From the NCBI RefSeq assembly GCF_964237555.1, contig NC_091439.1, positions 123,897,898 through 123,961,897 on the forward strand: a DNA stretch of 64,000 nt, written 5' to 3'. The notes below the pieces were generated by a model. It was not told the DNA's origin. It was given only the letters and a program-made list of their open reading frames with translations, and did not search any database. The translations under genes were made by a program, and so were the position numbers. The stretch comes from Oryctolagus cuniculus. Lineage: Eukaryota > Chordata > Mammalia > Lagomorpha > Leporidae. Each line of letters begins with the position of its first letter. The first letter of the stretch is position 1. This document shows, one piece after another, positions 23,707 through 35,546 of the stretch.

Positions 23707-23857
23707 CTTTCCCTCGTGGAGTTTCTGATTGCAAGTTATCCCAGAATATTTGCAGTTGACCAGAAGTCTAAGAAGAGCTGTATGAAATCCAAAAGAAACA
23801 TTGGAGAGAGTACCCGGCAAGTCATCGCCACTGCGGGGCAGAGTGCTGCCAGCCCAG
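23707..23857 (+). CDS. ARHGAP20-like exon: end of RhoGAP domain and start of C-terminal tail
   Basis: The exon is 151 nt, phase 0-1, with acceptor ttgtgtcacag and donor gtgaga at 23858. It begins LSLVEFLIASYPRIFAVD, the last RhoGAP helix ('LI.FLI.N...IFG' in the family), then a basic stretch (QKSKKSCMKSKR) and a polar tail ending AGQSAASP. It exits at phase 1. Every macrosatellite exon from 30588 onward begins at phase 1, so direct splicing keeps the frame. If the donor is not used, translation continues 38 codons to a stop at 23971-23973, and AATAAA signals lie at 24641 and 24655. Confidence 0.9.
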
Positions 23858-24700
23858 GTGAGAGTTCCCTGAGGTGGGATCTTAGGGCCAGCGTGCCAGG
23901 TTCTCTGGGAGAATTTCACTCCTTTGCTAAGAACCAGACCGCAAGCCTGCCAGGTGTCACAGGAGAAGCTTGAGTGATGTCCTGTAGCTCAGGGCTAACC
24001 CCAAGAGTAATGCCACCCCTCCCATGACTCCACCTGCTCTGTCTTCACAAGGGTAGCACAGATCAGGAGGTTTTATGGTGTCCTGAGACCAAAGCACAGA
24101 TAAGATGATGTACTTGACTTACCACGCCACTCTTGCAAATGATGTGTGCATCAGAGAGATCGTGTGTTGATCTAGTCTGTGGAACCATTTTCTAACCAAA
24201 TGTAAGTGTAGCCCTTACAAATGAGAGTGCCTCATGTGCTGAGGAAACGTGGACTTAAAGTAGTATGTGACTTCGCTGCTAAACATATTCAGATGAGTGC
24301 ACACTTTTTCATTATAGGTATTTATGATACAACTAGAAACAGTGTGTGCATAGACAAGTTCATTCTTTGAAATGCATTTCCACATACACTTCTGAATTAC
24401 TCTCTCCCATATAATCAGTGTGTTCCTGTTGAAGCATCGGCGAGGCTTGGTACTCTGTGGTAGCTGACACATCCCAAGTCCCAGTGCTCTTTGAAACCCT
24501 TTGAAAGGGAATAGTGTTAGGGATGAACAGAAAAGACCTCATGTCATAGAGGCTTCTTGCCAGTGTTCCAAATTTGGTGCCTTCATGTACCAACGTGTCA
24601 CCTTTGTATGTTGTGTACATAAATAGTACTCAAAGTTAAAAATAAAAACCTTAGAATAAATGAAAGATAGGGATTTGTTTTGCTCAAGAAAGTAGTACAT
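23858..24700. other. Intron or alternative 3' end region
   Basis: No repeat recognised. Two AATAAA hexamers (24641-24646, 24655-24660) could serve a transcript that reads through the 23858 donor. Confidence 0.35.
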
Positions 24701-27700
24701 CTATAAATCATTTTTTCATTAATTGTTCTTTCATAAACTTGTCTTCATGATGTCTCAGAAACTGCAAGACAATCTCCAATATGAGTCAATGATGTTATTC
24801 TATCCTTGGCTCCCTGTGGAAAACTAATGGGTACTTTTCCAAAGTACAAGATTCTTCATTTAAATGATTTCAAGGATTAAACCTCAAACTTTCAATTCAA
24901 AACAAGAATTGGTTTGATTCACAATGAGTATTCAACTTGGGCATCATTTTCTCAGAGACATACTTTGATATACTTAGTTTGATGATGTCTCAGAACTTAA
25001 AGAAACCCACATTGGGAGCAAATGATATTTACATTCCAAACAAATTCTTCTCCTGCAATCAGATACTGAAAAGTGACTGAAAATAGACTAACACTACTTT
25101 TGTTTTCTCGTCAATGGAAAAGATGACACTGTCACCGGAGTCTGAACCCATTAAAGGTATGGTGTCTGGCCAGAACTTTCCAAAGGAAAAAGAAGTCAAG
25201 CTTGAGCTTGTAAAGGGACCACCTGCGTCTTCTGTCCTCGCAATCTGAGTTACTGAAGAGTACCAAGAGCGTGCTTCCTTTAAATGTCCCTAAAATTCTT
25301 TTCACCTAACGCCAAAGGATAGTTTATAAAAGGTTTGCGCCTTGTTATCGATGTGCTTGAAATCTTCAGTTTCTTTCCTGGAAGGATAGAATTCCTTGGT
25401 AGAAAATTGCCCACGAGGCACCTACCCTAAGACAAACGTTTTGAATCCAGTTATTCTGTAACTGTCTCACAGTTGCAAAATTCAATCATTGATTTTCAAG
25501 ATAGATTTTCAGTATTTCTGTCCTTATCCTTTTTGCGCCTCTTAAAGTAATTCTCATGTTTTGTATATAAGTGGAATTTAAATAAAAATAAAACACCTGA
25601 AATGAATTTAGAAAGGAATTTTCCTGTTCAAAATATTGAAATGGCCAATAGACAGGTGAACAGATGCTCAGGATCACTAGTCTGCAGGGAGATGCAAATC
25701 AAAGCCACAATGATTTTTCACTTCAGCCCAGTTAGATGGCTATCATCCAAAACTCAAAAAGCAATCAATGCTGGTGATGATGTGGGGAAAAGGTACCCTA
25801 ACCCACTGCTTGTGGGAATGTAAACTAGTAGAACCATTATGGAAGACAGTATGGAGATTCCTCAGAAATCTGAAAATAGATCTACCATATGACTGATCCA
25901 TTCCACTCCTGGGAATGAACCCAAAGAAAATGAAATCAGCATGTGAAGTGTCATCTGTACCCCCATGTTTATTGCAGCTGAATTCACAACAGCTAAGATG
26001 TGGAGTCAACCCAGATATCCATCAACTGATAATGGAATTAAGAAAATGTGGTATATACACACTGTGGAATACTCCTCAGCCATAAAAAGAAAAGAATGAA
26101 ATCCTGTCTTTTGTATAGAAATGGATACAAGTGGGGACCATTAAGCCTAATGATACAAGCCAGTCCCTAAAAGACAAATATATTTATTTTCTCTGCTGTG
26201 TGGCAGGTGATGTAGAATACAAAAAATACTTAGGAATAAAATGGATACTTTGTGATATGATTGCTCTTCTTAGGCCTTGTGTATACTTGTGTGGAACTGT
26301 AGTCTTCCGACTTTGTTACTTGTTGAATATATGGTTAGTGATAAATTAAGCCTGTGACTATAGAGTGGACTGAAAGCTTTTCTTTGTAAAACTTAAAGGA
26401 AAAGTAGGGAAGAAAAGAGGGGGTTGAGAGAGTGAGAGGGGGAGGGGGAATTATGATTCTCTTCTTAGAACTGTAGCTGTGAAATACACGAAATCTGTTC
26501 TCTTTATATTAGTAACAATTCTAAAAAATGATTCAATTTGTGCAGTGGGTTCTCATCGTATCTATTTTCCTTTTCTTCAGTCTAACACTCTCCCAACTGA
26601 GCTATTTTGGCTGCCCCCAGTACGTTTTCTTTTTCTTTTCTTCATGAGGTCTCTGAAACCTCAGGAAAATCCCCTGTATGAGTACATGAAGTTGAGATTT
26701 CAGAGTTGATTTTACTTGTATCTTACACTGAGATGAGTCTGTTTTCTGAACATATTCTAAGACAGCTTTAGATTTTTCCACAGTGGAATCAATAAAACCA
26801 ACACGAGAATCGGATCCAATGTCAAAGAATGTGACTGACCCAAACCCTCCACTTGGCAAAAAGGCTAGGCCCGAGTTTCAGATTGGCCTGTGCGTGCCTT
26901 CTGAACCTTGTCTTCTGAGTTACTGAAGAGAACAATTGGTGTGGTTCCTAAGCATGTACTTGAATCTTCCTTGCACTGCCTTGAACGCCTGCTACAAACC
27001 AACTTGCCAAAATGTATAATTTTCCTAACTGGAATTGAACTCCTCCATTAATAACTCTCTTGCTAGAGAATGACCAGTGTGACTACCAAACTAAGGCAAT
27101 GGTTTTGACTTCATATTTTTCTTGACTTGGCTTCCACGGGAACACTGACTATGCCGTTTGCCTTTATTTTTCTTGTGCTTATATTTTCTGGAAGGAAAAT
27201 TACAGTTCAAAATGATATCCAAGGACAAACAGGAAACATGTAAGAGAATTTAGAATAGGAATCTTTTTTTCTTGAGCAAAAGGAAGTTCACACAGCATTT
27301 TCCCATAATGCATGTTTGCATGTATCTCCTTTCATGTGCTTGTATCGTATTTGGATTCAGAATAACTTCATTACCAGTTATCTGATGTTGAGAAGGGTCT
27401 GCTGTTGGAAAATGTACTATGATAGGTTTTGTTTTTCCTTCAACATGAAAGTTCACACTTCACTTGGAGTGTGGCACAGTGTAAGATGTGGTGACTGAAC
27501 AAAATCGTCTACTGGCAAATAATGCCAAGCCCGAGCTGGCCAGGGCCCACATCTGTCTTTTGACCTCTGCATTCTGAACACTGGATGTGTTCAGTTAGCA
27601 GAATTACTTAGGATTTCATTTTATGTTCTCTGCCCATCTTTTAATGTGACATTAAGAGCTTCTTTTTCACAAATGTTTGAATGTGTGTTTCCTAACTAGC

Positions 27701-30400
27701 TTGACATCTTCAGTTTCTGCCTTGGAAGGGCAGATTCCCTTGAAAGAAAATTGCTGATGAGGCACAAACACTGAGACAACCATTTGCTTCTGCTGGAATC
27801 ATGACTGCTTCACAATCGTACACCAAATCAGCACTCAATTTGCCGAGACTTTCATTTTCTGTATCCTCACACGTTTGCTACCTCAAATCGTAACTCCAAA
27901 GTTTGGTAGACTAGTGCTACTCAAATAAAAATAATATATCTGCAATGAATTTAGAAAATCTTTTGTTTAGCTCCAAAAGAATTCCGTCTTTGCATCTTGT
28001 ACTCATGATATGTATTTCCCTCTCCTTTCCTTCACGAGGTCTCAGAAACCTCAAGGAAATCTCCATGATGATTGCCTGATGCTGGGGTGTTAAATCGTTG
28101 CCTTGACCTCTCATAGGGTCTGTTTTCCAAAGTTATCCCAAGACAACTGTAGATTTTTCTTCAATGGATTAAATAAAATCTACCTGAGAATTGGACCCAG
28201 TGTCTGGGAGTGTGACTGGCATAAACACTTCCTTCACTGGGCAAGGAGACCAAGACTAAGCATGGAATGAGCCCACCTATGTCATTTGTCCTCTGTCTTC
28301 TGAGTTACTGAAAATAACAGTTGTCAGGGTTTTTGAGGATTTTATCCCATCTTTCCTAAAATTCCTTGAAACCTCCTCAAGAACTAACTTGCCGAAATGG
28401 TTGAGCAACTTTCCTAACTTGGATTGAAGTCGTCTTTTGCTGTGCAGGAGGGATAAAATGCCTAGAGAGTGAGTCACCCTTGTTGTCTCTATGCCAAGAC
28501 AGTGGGTTAGCAAAGTGGCACATTTTCCTTGGCTCTCACCGGGATACTGGCCATTTCCCTAATTACTGGATCTTTTCATTTCATCTATGCCTATCCTCTT
28601 ATTTTTCTGAAAGGGGAAGGGCAATTCTTAGCACAGAAATGACCTGAGGAAGGGCCCATCTGTATAGAGTCACAGGAATTGGTTCCATAATCACTGGAAT
28701 CATCAAGGCTTGCCAGTAGGACAAGGGGGAGGTCAACTTTGTCTCTCTCAGCACCAAGAACAAGGTCCTGGCTGTCACACTCTCTGGCAAGACTGAAATT
28801 GAACTCTCGGTGCACCAAAGATATACAGATAAAGAAACCCATATTCAGCTCAAGCCCAACTTCTATCCTTATGAACTGCAGCAGACTATACCACTGCAAC
28901 ACTCATAGACACAGTTACCATTGATGAACGTTGATGAACGCTGAGAGCCTAGACTCCTAGAGCAGCTTCACTCCAACACAAAGCAAAAATCCAAGTGCTA
29001 ACCCTGCATTTGGCTAAACCATGAACTCTTTTCAATAAAAACTAATTCATAAAGAGGAGAAATGAAGAAACATTTCTATGCCCAGACATGCTGCTTTTCT
29101 CTGACAACTGAGATACTGAATTAGAGAGATGGCATGGTGGTTTTGCATTTTCACCTTTCATCCCTAAATGCTTGGAGCCATCCACCAAATACTGAATTTA
29201 CCAATTATATGAGGGCAAGGCTAATGGCACTTGAGGTTTTCAGTTGCAGTGAAGGAGGGAAAAGATTAATTCACAGAGACTGTCACCAGGATCCCTACTA
29301 AGAAAGTGAACTGGGCATCATATTGTACTTTGTTGGCTCCCTAGCACAACAAATAGACTAATGATAGTTAAAAGAAATTTCATTACATCTGTGACTTACA
29401 GTGTTACCGCCTGAAAAGAGATGCACTAATTGAAACATGGAACGAGTGGGTTCCCCAATCCTGCCTAAGACATTTATATTTGTTTTCTATGGAGTTTGAA
29501 ACCCAACATGACAATCATTTTTTTTTTTTGCTTCGGCTGGTCTCAGAACCCCGGGAAACGTGTCCACGAAGCATGGCTGTTGCCTGACGTGAAGTCATGG
29601 ATTTGATCTCTGCTGCTGGAATGAGTGTGTTCTTAAAGCATGCCTAAACACTCTGAGATTTGTCTGACATGGAGTACATGAACCCAACATGAGCCTCAAA
29701 GAGTGCCCTGAATGGGACAGGCCCCAATCCTCCACTAGGGAAAAAGACCGGACCAAACAGCGGTGCGGCCACGCTTGCCTTCTGCCCTGTGAGTGAACAC
29801 AGAGGAGATTGTGCAGCTGCATAAGAATTTCTCCCACATGGCGGGAGCGTCAACGAGGGAGTGACATGACTAAGCATGTGCTGAACATGGTTCATGAGAA
29901 CTGGGGTTGGCAGTAGTGTCCTGCAGGGACCAGAGAATTCCTAGAGGTATACTCACGTAGCCCCTCAGAGGGGACTGTGGTCTGGGTGAAATAAGGTTCT
30001 TTGCTCCCACTGGAACACCAAGGTGGCACTTGCAAGTTCCTGCATCCTTTCACTTCACATGCTCTTTAACGTCCGATTTGTTGCAAAGTGATTCCTTCTC
30101 AAGAAATAAGTGCCTCTGCTCTCAAGCTGTGAAGGAACCTTGGATATGTGCCCAGGAAGGACGTGTCTTCTGGGAAAAGAGTGCCAGAATGCTAGTCAGG
30201 TTAACTGAGATTACAAATTGTACTTCCCATTACACCCAGAGCGTACATACACCACTGGTGCATGAGGGTCTCCACATGGCTTGAGCCCTTTAGACACTGT
30301 ACAGGTGGCCAAACAAAATGGAGAGTAGGGTGAAATCAAACCATCAGCGAACCAACTACTCGACCCTGACACAGGCCCAAACCCACCCCCAATCCCGCTA
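24700..30400 (+). repeat. Old, AT-rich, diverged tandem copies related to the downstream macrosatellite
   Basis: Three landmarks of the GC-rich unit recur in order in diverged form. The first is a 'ctcagaaacctca/ggtctc-gag-tcccgg' landmark, at about 24750, 24985, 26650, 28037 and 29545. The second, about 140 bp later, is a 'gagaatc-gacccagtgtc' landmark, at about 25130, 26800, 27470, 28175 and 29690. The third is a 'tggaagg..' / 'atcctttcacttc' landmark, for example 28570-28620 and 30040-30050. The copy at 29,540-30,240 aligns by eye over most of its length with the GC unit, but lacks the segment holding the candidate exon. An L1 fragment (25600-26530) splits one copy. No coding exon is recognised here. 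Confidence 0.7.
25600..26530 (+). mobile_element. L1 ORF2 3' fragment, degenerate
   Basis: Contains the L1 ORF2 tail signature on plus: 'gggagatgcaaatcaaagcc', 'ggaatgtaaactagtagaacc', 'cccatgtttattgcagctga' and 'gtggtatatacacactgtgg'. It is followed by a G-rich 3' end near 26420-26445. Stops interrupt the frame. Confidence 0.88.
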
Positions 30401-30587
30401 GTTTCCCTGGGAAGAGAACCGTCCAGCAGGCCATGGCTGGACTGAGCCCGTGCAGGACATGGTGCTCAGTTGCCATCCTGGAGGGCCCAGAGGATTGCTC
30501 TGCCTGGTTTCCTAGGCGGAGGCAGGTGTGTTGTCGGCAAAGACCCTCACTCAGGCCAAGTGTGTGATGTCTCTTCTTCTTCCACAG

Positions 30588-30671
30588 ACGCCGAGCCCGG
30601 CACCCGGGAACCTGTTCCGGACGTGCCGCTCCCAACCATGACTCCCAGCACCGAGGCTGACCACGACCACG
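30588..30671 (+). CDS. Candidate array exon 1, (Asp-His)2
   Basis: 84 nt, phase 1-1. The acceptor is tcttcttcttccacag (all later copies have ccgcag) and the donor is gtaggg. With the upstream G it encodes a 24-residue core starting DAEPGTREP and ending TPSTEA, then two Asp-His pairs, the fewest in the array. It joins in frame to the exon ending 23857. If the donor is skipped, a 21-residue tail ends at the stop at 30734-30736. The function is unknown. The exon is inferred from splice sites, phase and recurrence, with no transcript evidence. Confidence 0.6.
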
Positions 30672-32200
30672 GTAGGGGCCCGTGTGCCTTGTGTCCTCTG
30701 CCCCTGGGAGCCCGCTGGGCTGCCGGGGCTCCTTGAGCGAGAATGGGCTTTCCTATTGCCTCCGGGACCGGGAAGGTGTCGCCATGCGATTCCTTGTCCC
30801 GAAACGCTGGCCTGTGCTCTGGAGCTGCGGGGACGTCCTCGGGGCTCTGCCCGGGAAGGATGTGCTCCCTGGGGAGAGAGGGGCCGCGGTGCGAGTCAGG
30901 CGCTCCGAGACGGGGCCGTGTGTCCTCCCGGGTTCTCTGGTTGGCTGCACGCTGCCTGGGCCTGTCCGCAGGTTGTCCGTTTCTCTGCGTGGTGGTCTGC
31001 TAAGCCGTGCAGGAGGGGCGTAGGCTTCCCCGCCCCCCACGTCTGCTCCCGCCATGACCCCGGGGGTCTGCTGCAGCACTCCCGGCCCGCATGCCTGGCG
31101 TTGCCACGGAGGCTGCGAGTGCAGAAGCCTCATGGGACCCGGCGTGGAGTGCCCCACTGCCCCTGGTGGCCCAGTTTGCGCAGCGGACTTAGGCGCGGGC
31201 ACGCTGGGCTCCGCGAGGATGGTGCTCTGTGCCTCTGCCTCTCCTGAGACGTCCTTGCCTTCCTCTTGGCGTTGGCTGGTCTCCGAGCTCCCGGGACAGC
31301 GTCCAGGAGGCGTGGCCGCTGCCTGAGGACAAGTCCTCGATGTGCCCTCTGACGCTGGCACGAGCGTGTTCTGGACCCGTGCCGTGCCCCCAGGCAGCTG
31401 GGGAGTTGTCTGCCGTGTAGTCCGGCGGGCCACCAGGAGAATCTGACCCAGTGTCCTGGATGGGCCAGTTCCCAGTCGTGCGCTCGTGGCCCAGACCAGA
31501 CCCGGGCTGGTGTGTGGAGCCAGCCACGCGGGCCCGTCTGTCCTCCGTGCCCTGAGTGGGCGCAGATGAGAGAGGGCGCGGTTGCTCCGTCCGCTTTTCT
31601 CCCCTCTCGCCCCCGTGCGGGGAGCCGTCCAGCGGGGCCTGGCTGGACTGAGCCCGTGCCGGACACGGTGCTCAGTTGCCGTCCTGGAGGGCCCAGAGGA
31701 TTGCTCGAGGTGTGCCCACCAGGCCCCTCCCCTGAGACAGGGGGCTGGCTGGGTGCCGTCAGGCTCTTTCTTGGCTGCCCCTGGAACCCGGAGGTGGCCC
31801 TTGCCTGGTTCCTGGATCCTTTCACTTCCCCTTCCTCGTCGCCTTGCCGTGTGGAAGGGAAGGGCCGCTCTTAGCCCGCCAGCCCTGGCCAAGGAGGGGA
31901 ACCCACTTGGAGGGTGGGGTGGCACCAAGGCCTTGCGCGGCCCAACGCACAAGGGGGGACTGCGGGCCCTCGCCCTGGCCCCGGTGCCACCAGTTTCCCT
32001 TGGTCGGGATTCTTTGTGGCCTAGGCAGGCAGGCGCCCATGCTGTCTCCGCACTGACCTAGGCACCCACCCACATGAGGCGTCGGGAGGTGTGGGGCCGG
32101 GAGAACATTGCTCTGCCTGGTTTCCTAGGCAGAGGCAGGTGTGTTGTCGGCAAAGACCCTCACTCAGGCCAAGTGTGTGATGTCTCTTCTTCTTCCGCAG

Positions 32201-32296
32201 ACGCCGAGCCCGGCACCCGGGAACCTGTTCCGGACGTGCCGCTCCCAACCATGACTCCCAGCACCGAGGCTGACCACGACCACGACCACGACCACG
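32201..32296 (+). CDS. Candidate array exon 2, (Asp-His)4
   Basis: 96 nt, phase 1-1. Upstream it shares the ATTGCTC variant with units 1, 12, 16 and 21, and has a private A (ggcagagg). Confidence 0.6.
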
Positions 32297-33825
32297 GTAG
32301 GGGCCCGTGTGCCTTGTGTCCTCTGCCCCTGGGAGCCCGCTGGGCTGCCGGGGCTCCTTGAGCGAGAACGGGCTTTCCTATTGCCTCCGGGACCGGGAAG
32401 GTGTCGCCATGCGATTCCTTGTCCCGAAACGCTGGCCTGTGCTCTGGAGCTGCGGGGACGTCCTCGGGGCTCTGCCCGGGAAGGATGTGCTCCCTGGGGA
32501 GAGAGGGGCCGCGGTGCGAGTCAGGCGCTCCGAGACGGGGCCGTGTGTCCTCCCGGGTTCTCTGGTTGGCTGCACGCTGCCTGGGCCTGTCCGCAGGTTG
32601 TCCGTTTCTCTGCGTGGTGGTCTGCTAAGCCGTGCGGGAGGGGCGTAGGCTTCCCCGCCCCCCACGTCTGCTCCCGCCATGACCCCGGGGGTCTGGTGCA
32701 GCACGCCCAGCCCGCATGCCTGGCGTTGCCACGGAGGCTGCGAGTGCAGAAGCCTCATGGGACCCGGCGTGGAGTGCCCCACTGCCCCTGGTGGCCCAGT
32801 GTGCGCAGCGGACTTAGGCGCGGGCACGCTGGGCTCCGCGAGGATGGTGCTCTGTGCCTCTGCCTCTCCTGAGACGTCCTTGCCTTCCTCTTGGCGTTGG
32901 CTGGTCTCCGAGCTCCCGGGACAGCGTCCAGGAGGCGTGGCCGCTGCCTGAGGACAAGTCCTCGATGTGCCCTCTGACGCTGGCACGAGCGTGTTCTGGA
33001 CCCGTGCCGTGCCCCCAGGCAGCTGGGGAGTTGTCTGCCGTGTAGTCCGGCGGGCCACCAGGAGAATCTGACCCAGTGTCCTGGATGGGCCAGTTCCCAG
33101 TCGTGCGCTCGTGGCCCAGACCAGACCCGGGCTGGTGTGTGGAGCCAGCCACGCGGGCCCGTCTGTCCTCCGTGCCCTGAGTGGGCGCAGATGAGAGAGG
33201 GCGCGGTTGCTCCGTCCGCTTTTCTCCCCTCTCGCCCCCGTGCGGGGAGCCGTCCAGCGGGGCCTGGCTGGACTGAGCCCGTGCCGGACACGGTGCTCAG
33301 TTGCCGTCCTGGAGGGCCCAGAGGATTGCTCGAGGTGTGCCCACCAGGCCCCTCCCCTGAGACAGGGGGCTGGCTGGGTGCCGTCAGGCTCTTTCTTGGC
33401 TGCCCCTGGAACCCGGAGGTGGCCCTTGCCTGGTTCCTGGATCCTTTCACTTCCCCTTCCTCGTCGCCTTGCCGTGTGGAAGGGAAGGGCCGCTCTTAGC
33501 CCGCCAGCCCTGGCCAAGGAGGGGAACCCACTTGGAGGGTGGGGTGGCACCAAGGCCTTGCGCGGCCCAACGCACAAGGGGGGACGGCGGGCCCTCGCCC
33601 TGGCCCCGGTGCCACCAGTTTCCCTTGGTCGGGATTCTTTGTGGCCTAGGCAGGCAGGCGCCCATGCTGTCTCCGCACTGACCTAGGCACCCACCCACAT
33701 GAGGCGTCGGGAGGTGTGGGGCCGGGAGAACATTTCTCTGCCTGGTTTCCTAGGCGGAGGCAGGTGTGTTGTCGGCAAAGACCCTCACTCAGGCCAAGTG
33801 TGTGATGTCTCTTCTTCTTCCGCAG

Positions 33826-33921
33826 ACGCCGAGCCCGGCACCCGGGAACCTGTTCCGGACGTGCCGCTCCCAACCATGACTCCCAGCACCGAGGCTGACC
33901 ACGACCACGACCACGACCACG
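33826..33921 (+). CDS. Candidate array exon 3, (Asp-His)4
   Basis: 96 nt, phase 1-1. Its following intron carries gtgtaggcc and gccatgtag, shared only with unit 5. Confidence 0.6.
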
Positions 33922-35450
33922 GTAGGGGCCCGTGTGCCTTGTGTCCTCTGCCCCTGGGAGCCCGCTGGGCTGCCGGGGCTCCTTGAGCGAGAACGGGCTT
34001 TCCTATTGCCTCCGGGACCGGGAAGGTGTCGCCATGCGATTCCTTGTCCCGAAACGCTGGCCTGTGCTCTGGAGCTGCGGGGACGTCCTCGGGGCTCTGC
34101 CCGGGAAGGATGTGCTCCCTGGGGAGAGAGGGGCCGCGGTGCGAGTCAGGCGCTCCGAGACGGGGCCGTGTGTCCTCCCGGGTGCTCTGGTTGGCTGCAC
34201 GCTGCCTGGGCCTGTCCGCAGGTTGTCCGTTTCTCTGCGTGGTGGTCTGCTAAGCCGTGCGGGAGGGGTGTAGGCCTCCCCGCCCCCCACGTCTGCTCCC
34301 GCCATGACCCCGGGGGTCTGGTGCAGCACGCCCAGCCCGCATGCCTGGCGTTGCCACGGAGGCTGCGAGTGCAGAAGCCTCATGGGACCCGGCGTGGAGT
34401 GCCCCACTGCCCCTGGTGGCCCAGTGTGCGCAGCGGACTTAGGCGCGGGCACGCTGGGCTCCGCGAGGATGGTGCTCTGTGCCTCTGCCTCTCCTGAGAC
34501 GTCCTTGCCTTCCTCTTGGCGTTGGCTGGTCTCCGAGCTCCCGGGACAGCGTCCAGGAGGCGTGGCCGCTGCCTGAGGACAAGTCCTCGATGTGCCCTCT
34601 GACGCTGGCACGAGCGTGTTCTGGACCCGTGCCGTGCCCCCAGGCAGCTGGGGAGTTGTCTGCCATGTAGTCCGGCGGGCCACCAGGAGAATCTGACCCA
34701 GTGTCCTGGATGGGCCAGTTCCCAGTCGTGCGCTCGTGGCCCAGACCAGACCCGGGCTGGTGTGTGGAGCCAGCCACGCGGGCCCGTCTGTCCTCCGTGC
34801 CCTGAGTGGGCGCAGATGAGAGAGGGCGCGGTTGCTCCGTCCGCTTTTCTCCCCTCTCGCCCCCGTGCGGGGAGCCGTCCAGCGGGGCCTGGCTGGACTG
34901 AGCCCGTGCCGGACACGGTGCTCAGTTGCCGTCCTGGAGGGCCCAGAGGATTGCTCGAGGTGTGCCCACCAGGCCCCTCCCCTGAGACAGGGGGCTGGCT
35001 GGGTGCCGTCAGGCTCTTTCTTGGCTGCCCCTGGAACCCGGAGGTGGCCCTTGCCTGGTTCCTGGATCCTTTCACTTCCCCTTCCTCGTCGCCTTGCCGT
35101 GTGGAAGGGAAGGGCCGCTCTTAGCCCGCCAGCCCTGGCCAAGGAGGGGAACCCACTTGGAGGGTGGGGTGGCACCAAGGCCTTGCGCGGCCCAACGCAC
35201 AAGGGGGGACGGCGCGGCCTCGCCCTGGCCCCGGTGCCACCAGTTTCCCTTGGTCGGGATTCTTTGTGGCCTAGGCAGGCAGGCGCCCATGCTGTCTCCG
35301 CACTGACCTAGGCACCCACCCACATGAGGCGTCGGGAGGTGTGGGGCCGGGAGAACATTTCTCTGCCTGGTTTCCTAGGCGGAGGCAGGTGTGTTGTCGG
35401 CAAAGACCCTCACTCAGGCCAAGTGTGTGATGTCTCTTCTTCTTCCGCAG

Positions 35451-35546
35451 ACGCCGAGCCCGGCACCCGGGAACCTGTTCCGGACGTGCCGCTCCCAACC
35501 ATGACTCCCAGCACCGAGGCTGACCACGACCACGACCACGACCACG
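35451..35546 (+). CDS. Candidate array exon 4, (Asp-His)4
   Basis: 96 nt, phase 1-1. Its intron carries ctcccagggg, cacatctg and gacctgtg, shared only with unit 6, plus a private T near 36352. Confidence 0.6.

Noticed and set aside
5523..23857. Assignment to TAGAP rather than ARHGAP20
   Set aside because: The RA-domain motifs and the 'DLYDQW...GNDEE' stretch fit ARHGAP20; TAGAP has no RA domain.
28719..28908. Stop-free stretch of about 60 codons (...STKNKVLAVTLSGKTEIELS...)
   Set aside because: It looks somewhat protein-like but has no start, no convincing splice sites and no family I recognise. It lies among diverged repeat relics.
30684..31247. Plus-strand 187- to 213-codon open frames in each unit (MPCVLCPW...)
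   Set aside because: They start inside the exon's downstream intron, change length with 1-bp indels, have no domain, and are expected by chance in such GC-rich DNA.
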